Source: Coraliomargarita sp. CAG:312
GTDB lineage: Bacteria > Verrucomicrobiota > Verrucomicrobiia > Opitutales > Intestinicryptomonadaceae
Direction: 5' to 3'
NCBI GenBank assembly: GCA_000438015.1
Contig: FR901623.1
Location: forward strand, 28,702 to 37,553
Length of the DNA stretch: 8,852 nucleotides
Shown here one piece after another: positions 1 through 6,661 of the stretch (positions are counted from its first letter, which is position 1; each line of letters begins with the position of its first letter). The translations under genes and the position numbers were made by a program. Under the pieces are notes generated by a model that worked only from the letters and a program-made list of their open reading frames with translations, was not told where the DNA came from and ran no database searches.

Positions 1-936
1 GCAAAGTTTCATTACCGCCATTCTTACGGCCACTCCATTTGTCACTTGGTTTAAAATCACCGAACGCCCAGAATCCGCAAGGAAAGAGTCCAGCTCTACC
101 CCCCTGTTTATGGGGCCGGGATGCATGATAAATGCGCCGGGCTTTAAAAGCGACTCCCTGCGCCTGTTCAAACCGAACACGTTCGCATACTCTGAAATAG
201 ACGGAAAATGCAACGAGCTTTGGCGTTCATGCTGTATGCGCAACAACATAACCACGTCAGCGTCGGAAACCGCCGTTTCCAAGTCGTAGCATATCTTAAC
301 ACCCAATTTTTCAAATTCTTTGGGAACCAATGTCGAAGGCCCTGCCAAAATCACAGATGCTCCGAGTTTATTTAATGCATGGATGTCCGAGCGCGCTACG
401 CGGCTAAATAAAATGTCGCCCAAGATGGTTATCTTTTTCCCCTTAAAATCTCCATTAAATTTCTCGCGCATTGTGAAGGTATCCAACAACGCCTGTGTAG
501 GGTGCGCATGCGCTCCGTCTCCGGCGTTTATCACGGGAATCTTAACGCGCTCCGCCAGGTATTGAGCGGCTCCCGCGCAACTATGCCGCACAATTATCAT
601 ATCGCTCATAAGAGCCTCTATGTTTCTGGCGGTATCCCGCAGCGTCTCACCCTTAACCGAAGATGAAACATTTGAAGCCACGCTTATAACGTCAGCCCCA
701 AGTTTATGCGCAGCCATTTCAAAAGCGGTGCGGGTTCTGGTGCTGGGTTCGAAAAACAAACTTACTACGGTTTTTCCGCGCAGATAGCCAAGCTTGGTTT
801 TATCACCTTTCAGCTCGGCTTTAAACATATCGGCAAGCGCAAAGACCTCGTTTATTTCGCGCAGCGACAAATCCTCAATACAGGTCAAGTCCTTGCGCGA
901 CCACGTCACATTGTCTAAAAGTTCCTTTGCAGTCAT
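1..936 (-). CDS. pyrB: Aspartate carbamoyltransferase catalytic chain (3' end cut by window edge)
   Basis: Cytoplasmic enzyme joining carbamoyl phosphate and aspartate, the committed step of pyrimidine synthesis. Translating the minus strand from ATG at 936-934 gives 312 open codons to the window edge. The carbamoyl-phosphate loop EPSTRTR (residues 63-69) is present, as are the mobile-loop VKGE (94-97, Lys95), HPTQ (145-148), the GDILFSRVARS stretch (173-183, carrying the conserved Arg179), RIQHER (233-238) and HPGPINRG (272-279). The final residues visible (QVTNGVAVRMAVM) are the family's usual C-terminus, so only a few codons should be missing. The length is that of a free catalytic chain (usually about 305-320 residues), and no regulatory chain is fused. 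It is divergent from trkA. No Shine-Dalgarno precedes the start; the nearest purine run (GGAAGGGG) lies over 20 bases upstream. Identity is very secure; regulation cannot be read. Confidence 0.96.
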   Translation of the reverse strand, partial: MTAKELLDNVTWSRKDLTCIEDLSLREINEVFALADMFKAELKGDKTKLGYLRGKTVVSLFFEPSTRTRTAFEMAAHKLGADVISVASNVSSSVKGETLRDTARNIEALMSDMIIVRHSCAGAAQYLAERVKIPVINAGDGAHAHPTQALLDTFTMREKFNGDFKGKKITILGDILFSRVARSDIHALNKLGASVILAGPSTLVPKEFEKLGVKICYDLETAVSDADVVMLLRIQHERQSSLHFPSISEYANVFGLNRRRESLLKPGAFIMHPGPINRGVELDSFLADSGRSVILNQVTNGVAVRMAVMKLC

Positions 937-1081
937 ACAAATTTTTAATGAAGCTAATTTACCCCTTCCGATTGTCAATTTTTTTTATCCTCCGCCTATA
1001 GATTAAATAGCCTGTAAACCTCAGAAATTTTAAGTTAAAAAAAGCTTTTTCTGCGCCGAAAATATGATAAAGTCCAATGAG
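937..1081. promoter_or_regulatory. Divergent pyrB/trkA intergenic promoter region (candidate)
   Basis: This 145-base AT-rich spacer separates two divergent genes, so promoters in both directions are expected here. A near-palindrome, ATTGTCAAT at 971-979, reads TTGTCA on the plus strand (972-977) and the perfect -35 consensus TTGACA on the minus strand (978-973). On the plus strand, TATAGA at 997-1002 follows after a long 19-base spacer. On the minus strand the best -10 at normal spacing is only TAGCTT, which would leave a very short pyrB leader. Both assignments rest on consensus matching by eye and are weak. A 12-base perfect palindrome AAAAAGCTTTTT lies at 1039-1050, within the would-be trkA leader. 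Confidence 0.3.
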
Positions 1082-2443
1082 ATGAAAATAATAATAGTAG
1101 GCGCAGGCGACGTAGGGCATTACTTATGCCAGATTTTAAGCGAGGACGGCCACTCTGTGACCCTCATTGAATCCTCCGACGTCACTGCCGACGAAGTCGA
1201 GGAAAATTTAGATGTGCGGGTAATACGCGGAAACGGGGCATCTGCCAAGTGCATTTCCATGGCAGGAGCGGATTCTTGCGACTTCTTCATGGCAATGACC
1301 GCACATGACCAACTTAATATAGTGGCATGTTCCATAGCGCATAAACTCGGCGCCAAAACTACAATCGCAAGAGTCCACGACCAGACATATTCGGACAATT
1401 CCATTGTAAACTACCAAAAATATTTCGACATCAACGTACTGATAAACCCCGAAGCCCTCACCGCCATAGATCTTGCCAAGCATATAAGAAACCCTGAAAG
1501 GGTTGCAATAGAAGACTTCGCGCGCGGACAAATAGAGCTTCAAGAGCTAATAGTCACGGAAAATGCAAAAGTATTGGGGAAACCGCTAAAGGAGCTTGCC
1601 CTTGGAGCCGGGATAAAAATTTGCTATCTTGAACGGAGAGAATCGCTTCTCGTGCCGACTGCAAACACGGTACTTCAAGCCGGCGATAAAATAACGGTAA
1701 TAGGAACTCCGGAAATCCTGCTTGCAAAACGCCCGCTGTTTTCCACCGAAAACAATTCCTCGAGCGTACGAATTGTGCTATACGGAGCAACTGAAACGGC
1801 AGTTTCAATAATACGAAGGCTGTCCAATTACCGCTTCAAACTAAGGGTGATAGAACCCAATCTGCGCAAATGCAAGGAAGTTGCCGAAAATTTTCCGAAT
1901 GTCACCGTAATAAACGGAAGCGCAACATCTTTGCGGCTGCTGGAAGAAGAACAAATAGGCAGCGCCGACTACTTTATAGCCTGCACAAAAGACGACGAAG
2001 AAAATGTAATGACATGCCTCCAGGCAAAAAAACTTGGCGTGAAGCATGTTGAATTGGTTATAAACAAGCCGGACTATGAACAAGTCCTGCAAAATATCAG
2101 CGGATTTCTAAATATAGAAGCGGCATCCTCCCCAAGGAGGGTGACGGCATCGGAAATACAAAAACTCGTGACAGATAAAAACTTTATAGTCATAGGGGCG
2201 CTCCGGGGAAGCCCCATAGAGTTTATAGAATTGGAAGTTGCCGAAAACTGCCCCGCCCAAGGGAAACAAATATACGAGCTCAATTTGCCGCCGGCGTGCA
2301 TAATAGCGGCGATAGTAGGCGATGACGGCGCAAAAGTCCCCGGCGCAAAAGATGTTATAAACGTGGGCGAAAGGCTCGTAATAATTCTGGAACGAACAAA
2401 CGTCAGGGAAGTCGCAGCGCTGTTTTGCGATATTGGTAGATGA
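1082..2443 (+). CDS. trkA: Trk system potassium uptake regulatory subunit TrkA
   Basis: Cytoplasmic nucleotide-binding ring protein that gates the TrkH potassium channel. From the start chosen here the protein has 453 residues (E. coli TrkA has 458), with the full two-copy layout: RCK_N (about 1-120), RCK_C (about 145-220), second RCK_N (about 229-345) and second RCK_C (about 365-450). The first Rossmann loop is GAGDVG (7-12), with Glu30 as the ribose-binding acid after strand 2. The second loop reads GATETA (235-240), lacking two of the three usual glycines, although Glu258 is in the acid position. An ATG at 1064 would add six residues; 1082 is preferred because the protein then begins MKIIIVGAG like known TrkA proteins. 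Neither start has a clear ribosome site. The stop overlaps the trkH start by ATGA, which implies translational coupling of the two partners. Confidence 0.95.
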   Translation: MKIIIVGAGDVGHYLCQILSEDGHSVTLIESSDVTADEVEENLDVRVIRGNGASAKCISMAGADSCDFFMAMTAHDQLNIVACSIAHKLGAKTTIARVHDQTYSDNSIVNYQKYFDINVLINPEALTAIDLAKHIRNPERVAIEDFARGQIELQELIVTENAKVLGKPLKELALGAGIKICYLERRESLLVPTANTVLQAGDKITVIGTPEILLAKRPLFSTENNSSSVRIVLYGATETAVSIIRRLSNYRFKLRVIEPNLRKCKEVAENFPNVTVINGSATSLRLLEEEQIGSADYFIACTKDDEENVMTCLQAKKLGVKHVELVINKPDYEQVLQNISGFLNIEAASSPRRVTASEIQKLVTDKNFIVIGALRGSPIEFIELEVAENCPAQGKQIYELNLPPACIIAAIVGDDGAKVPGAKDVINVGERLVIILERTNVREVAALFCDIGR

Positions 2444-3909
2444 ACTATTCCATTATATTTAAAATCCTGTCGATGGTTTTCGCGGTCATGGCCGGAGCAT
2501 TTTCCGTTTGCGCCGGAGTGTCTGTCATATACGCGGACACCCCGCTTGAAGGAGAAGCTATGCCTTCGTGGATTTGCGTGATAGCCCTTTCTTTAATGCT
2601 TGCACTGGCGTTCTTCATACCAAGCAGAAACGCACCGACAAAGCTTTTCAAAAAAGAGGCGATGTGCATAATCGGCCTGGCGTGGACTCTTGCTTCGCTG
2701 GTAGGCGCCCTTCCCTACGTGCTGATATTGGACTGCCCGTTCGCAACGGCATTTTTTGAATCCGCAAGCGGATTGACTACAACCGGAGCCAGCGTGTTCG
2801 CAAGCTTCTCGGAATTTCCCCACAGCCTTATGTTTTGGCGTTGCCTATCGCATTGGATTGGAGGCTTGGGGGTTGTGGTATTCTTCGTGGCAATTCTATC
2901 GTTTTTGGGATTCGGGGGAAGAATTTTATACGCCCATGAATCAAGCGCGAATTCCGGTGGGGGAATGGAGACGGAACGCATACAGAGCGGCGCAATAAGA
3001 ATACTTGAAGTATACACGGCAATATCGGTAGTATGCCTGATAACCTTCAAACTTTGCGGAATGGGATGGTTTGACGGGATTTGCCACATGTTTGCAACCG
3101 TGTCAACCGGAGGATTTAGCGTATATGAAAACAGCATTGCCCATTACGACAGCAGACTGATAGACTGGGCGGTGATAGTTTTTATGTTTATCGGAGGCGT
3201 TAGTTTTACCGCCATTATTCTGGCACTGGAATTCCGCCATAAAAGGCTTGCGCAAAATACAGAATTTTGGACCTATCTTGGAATTATAACCGCTTCAAGC
3301 TTTATAATTTTCGCGTTAATATGCACAAGCCAGCCGTCCATTCTCGACGCATTCACACATTCCGTATTTCAAACGGTATCCATAATGACAACTACCGGAT
3401 TGGCTTCAGCGCCCTATCAAAACTGGCTTCCCTCAACCCATATAGTTTTATTCGCCTTGATGATAATAGGCGGCTGCGCGGGATCGACATCAGGCGGATT
3501 AAAAGTTTCAAGGGTTGTGGCTTCGTTTAAGATACTTTTGCGGGACGTAGAGAAGTCTTTTAGGCCAAGGGTGGTTCGGAACATAACATTAAATGGAAAA
3601 ACTCTCGACGAATCCGATACAAATTCAATTTTATCATTTGTAGTCCTATACTCGTTTATAGCGCTTATTGCTTTTATAGTCTTTACGATATTTGAGCCGG
3701 ACGCTTCCATTACAACATGCATATCTTCTGTCTTGAGCATGATTGGCAACGTTGGTCCGGGTTTTGGAGACGTTGGGCCGGACAAAACTTACGGATTTAT
3801 GGAAGACCATACCAAGATATTTTTGTCGATGCTTATGATTATGGGAAGGCTTGAATTCTATGCAATATTAGTCCTATTTATGCCCTCCTTATGGAAAAAA
3901 TTCGAATAA
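2440..3909 (+). CDS. trkH: Potassium uptake channel protein TrkH
   Basis: Inner-membrane pore subunit of the Trk system, of the SKT superfamily built from four M1-P-M2 repeats. All four pore loops can be seen in the 489-residue product: LTTTGAS (112-118), TVSTGGF (220-226), IMTTTGLAS (315-323) and MIGNVGPGFGD (434-444), each with the central filter glycine. The conserved GCAGSTSGGLKVSR segment (345-358), which forms the intramembrane loop after the third filter, is intact, as is the late MGRLEF (468-473). About ten hydrophobic membrane spans surround these loops, starting at about 5-30 and ending at about 460-482. Length matches the family (about 480-510). It starts inside the trkA stop codon (ATGA), and the pair should make the complete transporter. 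No ribosome site is evident, consistent with coupling to trkA. Confidence 0.95.
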   Translation: MNYSIIFKILSMVFAVMAGAFSVCAGVSVIYADTPLEGEAMPSWICVIALSLMLALAFFIPSRNAPTKLFKKEAMCIIGLAWTLASLVGALPYVLILDCPFATAFFESASGLTTTGASVFASFSEFPHSLMFWRCLSHWIGGLGVVVFFVAILSFLGFGGRILYAHESSANSGGGMETERIQSGAIRILEVYTAISVVCLITFKLCGMGWFDGICHMFATVSTGGFSVYENSIAHYDSRLIDWAVIVFMFIGGVSFTAIILALEFRHKRLAQNTEFWTYLGIITASSFIIFALICTSQPSILDAFTHSVFQTVSIMTTTGLASAPYQNWLPSTHIVLFALMIIGGCAGSTSGGLKVSRVVASFKILLRDVEKSFRPRVVRNITLNGKTLDESDTNSILSFVVLYSFIALIAFIVFTIFEPDASITTCISSVLSMIGNVGPGFGDVGPDKTYGFMEDHTKIFLSMLMIMGRLEFYAILVLFMPSLWKKFE

Positions 3910-3932
3910 AGAAACATCAATTTACAAATTCT

Positions 3933-4673
3933 ATGACAAAATTAGGCGTTAATATAGACCATAGTGCAACTATAAGACAAGCCCGCTACCGCGATTCCAA
4001 CGAAAGCGAGGTCGTAATAGAACCGTCGATACTAGATGTCGCCGCGGCGGCCGAACGCGGCGGAGCCGACTCTATAACGGTCCATCTGCGCGAAGACCGC
4101 AGGCACATACAAGACTCCGATGTGCGAAGACTCCGAAAGGAAATATCCACCAAGCTGAATTTAGAAATGGCCTGCACCCCGGAAATTACAGAAATAGCGC
4201 GCCAGATTATGCCAGACTACGCATGCCTTGTTCCGGAGAACAGAATGGAAGTGACCACCGAAGGTGGCTTGGATATAGCCGGAAACATAAAGAAAGTGGA
4301 GGAAACCGTTTCCGCCCTTTCCGAAAAAAACATAGTTTGCTCCATTTTTATAGATCCGGATCCCGCTCAAATAAAATTGGCCAAACAGATAGGCGCCCCT
4401 ATGGTTGAACTCCACACAGGAGCCTATGCAAACGCGTGGAAAAACCCGGAAAAAAGGCGGGCTGAACTGGAGCGCATATCGCGCGCGGCAGAATTTGCGG
4501 CTTCTATAGGGCTGGTAGTAAATTCTGGACACGGCATAAACTATTTGAACGTTCGCGAACTGCTGTCTGCGGCTAAATTTAACGAATTAAACATAGGCCA
4601 TACCATAATATCCCGCGCGATAATTGCCGGAATGGAAAACGCTGTGCGCGAAATGAAAGAACTATTGAAGTAG
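3933..4673 (+). CDS. pdxJ: Pyridoxine 5'-phosphate synthase PdxJ
   Basis: Condenses 1-deoxyxylulose 5-phosphate with 3-amino-2-oxopropyl phosphate to pyridoxine 5'-phosphate, the last ring-forming step of the DXP-dependent vitamin B6 pathway. The 246-residue TIM barrel begins LGVNIDHSATIRQAR, like E. coli PdxJ. It carries VHLREDRRHI (50-59, His51), LNLEMA (75-80, Glu78), LVPE and EVTTEGGLD (106-114), ELHTGAYA (159-166), NSGHGINY (197-204, His200) and NELNIGHTII (217-226). These include the positions of the three catalytic residues (His, Glu, His). An in-frame ATG at 3891 would add 14 residues overlapping trkH, but those residues (rich in Lys/Arg) have no family counterpart, so 3933 is chosen, 23 bases after the trkH stop. 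No ribosome site is seen. A short insertion (about 20-28) follows the first strand. Adjacency to acpS is also found in E. coli. Confidence 0.95.
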   Translation: MTKLGVNIDHSATIRQARYRDSNESEVVIEPSILDVAAAAERGGADSITVHLREDRRHIQDSDVRRLRKEISTKLNLEMACTPEITEIARQIMPDYACLVPENRMEVTTEGGLDIAGNIKKVEETVSALSEKNIVCSIFIDPDPAQIKLAKQIGAPMVELHTGAYANAWKNPEKRRAELERISRAAEFAASIGLVVNSGHGINYLNVRELLSAAKFNELNIGHTIISRAIIAGMENAVREMKELLK

Positions 4674-4681
4674 CGTTAAAT

Positions 4682-5083
4682 ATGGATCAGCCAGAGCTTA
4701 ACCCGTCTATAATAGGCGTCGGCATAGACCTTGCGGACGTTGCGCGCATAGACTCTATGCTAAAAAAATACGGGAATGCTTTTCTGGAAAAAACTTTTGC
4801 CGAATGCGAAATACTCTACTGCAAAAAACGCGCTTTCCCCGCAATGCACTTTGCAGCCAGATTCGCCGCAAAAGAAGCTGCAGTCAAAGCTCTCGGCACA
4901 GGATTTTGCGGCGGTATTAACCCAAAGAGCGTATGGATTGAAAACGACGGCCTAGGCGCCCCAATAGCGCGCTTCGACTCTGCCTTTCAGTCAAAAATGG
5001 ACGCGCTGGGCGCAAAAAAACTATGCGTAAGCATAACCCACTTAAAAGACTACGCACAGGCAATTGCTATTATTTCACGATGA
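4682..5083 (+). CDS. acpS: Holo-[acyl-carrier-protein] synthase AcpS
   Basis: Transfers 4'-phosphopantetheine from coenzyme A to apo-acyl carrier protein, enabling fatty acid synthesis. The 133-residue product is the short trimeric AcpS type. It has VGIDLADVARI (13-23) with Asp16, ARFAAKEAAVKALGTG (59-74) with Glu65, and the C-terminal VSITH (116-120); Asp16 and Glu65 correspond to the Mg2+ ligands. About eight residues precede the normal family start; no better internal ATG is present, so the extension is kept. It follows the pdxJ stop by eight bases with no ribosome site (TAGCGTTAAAT before the ATG). Its stop overlaps the nnr start by ATGA. Identity is secure. Confidence 0.95.
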   Translation: MDQPELNPSIIGVGIDLADVARIDSMLKKYGNAFLEKTFAECEILYCKKRAFPAMHFAARFAAKEAAVKALGTGFCGGINPKSVWIENDGLGAPIARFDSAFQSKMDALGAKKLCVSITHLKDYAQAIAIISR

Positions 5084-6609
5084 AATTGCACGACCCCATA
5101 TTGACCCCGGAAGAATCTAAGGAATTTGAAAAATCGATTCTGGGAGACTCCCAATTAAAGGCATACAAAGCCATGGAGCTCGCAGGGGAGAAACTCGCCG
5201 ATAGCCTATGCGCGGAATTCGGAAAATACCTTGGAGCCTCCCCTTCAGTACTTGGGCTTGTCGGCGCGGGGCACAACGGCGGAGACGCGCTCGTTGCTCT
5301 TGCGCGCATTTGTAAAAATATTTCCGGCCTAAAGCTTACCGTAGCAATTCCGAAAATGCAAAAGCTGCGCCCCAATACCTTAAAAGCTTTTTGGCGCTTG
5401 CAAAACAGTTTTAGCGGAAAAAATCTTGAAATAATAGATATCTCGGAATTGGAGAAAATCGTGGGAAAACATTTCGATTTAATTCTTGAAGGATTGACGG
5501 CGATGAGTTTTACCCCTCCAATGCGCGGCGACTTAAAAAATGCAATAATATCCGCAAACAGAATACAAGCGCGCCTAAAAGTATCCGTTGACATCCCTGC
5601 GGGCGCCTATACACTGCCCCAATCAACCGTTTTTAAAGCCGATGCGACCTACGCAACAGGAATCGCCAAGACTACGCTTTTTTACGACTTTAACAAGCCG
5701 TTTGCAGGAAGAATCAGGTATTTGGATATAGGATTCTTCGATTCATCCGAAAATCCTTATAACGAATGCAAAAGAGACTTTATAACCCGCCCAGACGCCC
5801 TAGAATTTTTGAAAATCCTGCGACCATCGGCATCTGACAAGCGCGGATATGGACATTTGTTTATTGTTGGAGGATCGCAAAGCTATCCAGGAGCGGTAAT
5901 GATAAACGCCAGAGCCGCAATACGCGGAGGATGCGGCCTTGTCACGGCGTTTGTTCCTGAACCACTAGCGCCAGCATACGCAGCAATGGAACCGTCGGTA
6001 ATATGGGTGGGATGCCCGCAAGATGAATCAGGAGCCTTGGCATTGGAGTCTTTTGGACTTATCAAAGCTCGGCTCAAATACGCAAGCGCATTGGCCATAG
6101 GTTCTGGACTTACCGCATCGACAGAATCAACCGCTCTTGTTTGCGAAATTCTAAAAGCATCGGAACCGCTGCCTACTGTTCTAGACGCCGACGCAATCCG
6201 CCCGCAAATTCTCGCGGCTGCAGCCAACCGCAAACTACTGCTTACGCCCCACGAAGGAGAATTTTTAAGAATAGCGCCTGACACCTCGGATTGCGCCCTC
6301 CTTGAAACCTGTAAAATATATGGGTGTGCATGCGCGTTGAAATCGTCTATCACGAGAATCTCAGACGGGAAAAATATTGTCAGGTCCACTCGCGGCTCTC
6401 CGGTATTGTCAAGAGCCGGAAGTGGAGATATTTTGGCCGGATTATCCGGAGCTTTAATGTGCAACCCAAACTTGCAATCCCCTATGGATGCGGGAATATG
6501 TGCTTCGCAGTGGCTTGGAATATCCGCCGAAAAAGCATTCTACAGCGCATGCAGCGAGGCTCCGCTGGCATCAAGCGACATAATAAAATTTATTTCCTCC
6601 GGGCTGTAA
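5080..6609 (+). CDS. nnr: Bifunctional NAD(P)HX repair enzyme (epimerase + ADP-dependent dehydratase)
   Basis: Repairs hydrated NAD(P)H: the N-terminal half (YjeF_N, about 1-235) belongs to the NAD(P)HX epimerases, and the C-terminal half (carbohydrate-kinase-like, about 251-509) to the ADP-dependent (S)-NAD(P)H-hydrate dehydratases. The 509-residue length suits the fused form. The dehydratase half keeps KRGYGHLFIVGGS (254-266), INARAAIRGGCGLVTA (275-290), LDADAI (368-373), LTPHEGEF (388-395) and AGSGDILAG (446-454), whose Asp450 is at the catalytic position. The nucleotide-site segment KSSIT (421-425) departs from the common KGAGT. The epimerase half keeps HNGGD (65-69) and Asp171 in VDIPAG, but the usual DALLGTG reads EGLTAMS (137-143) and the Ser of DIPSG is Ala174, so its activity is doubtful. 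The start at 5080 overlaps the acpS stop (ATGA). An upstream in-frame ATG at 5023 lies inside acpS and encodes no family sequence. Confidence 0.92.
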   Translation: MKLHDPILTPEESKEFEKSILGDSQLKAYKAMELAGEKLADSLCAEFGKYLGASPSVLGLVGAGHNGGDALVALARICKNISGLKLTVAIPKMQKLRPNTLKAFWRLQNSFSGKNLEIIDISELEKIVGKHFDLILEGLTAMSFTPPMRGDLKNAIISANRIQARLKVSVDIPAGAYTLPQSTVFKADATYATGIAKTTLFYDFNKPFAGRIRYLDIGFFDSSENPYNECKRDFITRPDALEFLKILRPSASDKRGYGHLFIVGGSQSYPGAVMINARAAIRGGCGLVTAFVPEPLAPAYAAMEPSVIWVGCPQDESGALALESFGLIKARLKYASALAIGSGLTASTESTALVCEILKASEPLPTVLDADAIRPQILAAAANRKLLLTPHEGEFLRIAPDTSDCALLETCKIYGCACALKSSITRISDGKNIVRSTRGSPVLSRAGSGDILAGLSGALMCNPNLQSPMDAGICASQWLGISAEKAFYSACSEAPLASSDIIKFISSGL

Positions 6610-6616
6610 AATATTC

Positions 6617-6645
6617 TTGCCGAAACTTTAAATTATAGTTAAATA
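6617..6645 (+). promoter_or_regulatory. Candidate dprA promoter in AT-rich gap
   Basis: The 52 bases between the nnr stop and the dprA start (6610-6661) are strongly AT-rich, unlike the tight junctions upstream. TTGCCG at 6617-6622 and TAAATA at 6640-6645 are 17 bases apart, acceptable for a sigma-70 type promoter but with a poor -10. No hairpin terminator was seen here, so read-through from the upstream operon remains possible. The bases directly before the dprA ATG (TTTTAATATTTATT) contain no ribosome site. Confidence 0.25.
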
Positions 6646-6661
6646 TATTTTAATATTTATT

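Noticed and set aside
320..1006. Several short plus-strand frames opposite pyrB
   Set aside because: The minus strand encodes a continuous aspartate carbamoyltransferase with every key motif, so these are antisense frames.
3891..3932. Longer pdxJ start overlapping the trkH end
   Set aside because: The extra 14 residues are not part of the PdxJ family and the usual N-terminus begins right after the ATG at 3933.
5023..5079. Longer nnr start within acpS
   Set aside because: The 19 added residues come from the shifted acpS frame and do not resemble the family; the ATGA overlap at 5080 is the natural start.
5070..5594. Open frame of 174 codons on the minus strand opposite the nnr start
   Set aside because: It overlaps well-supported acpS/nnr coding sequence and gives a Ser/Phe/Pro-rich translation typical of a reverse-strand artefact.
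5883..6464. Long open frame of 193 codons on the minus strand opposite nnr
   Set aside because: It lies wholly inside nnr, whose plus-strand product matches a known family over its length. The minus-strand translation shows no recognisable motif.
6610..6661. Terminator between nnr and dprA
   Set aside because: The gap is AT-rich but contains no GC-rich stem, so an intrinsic terminator cannot be supported.
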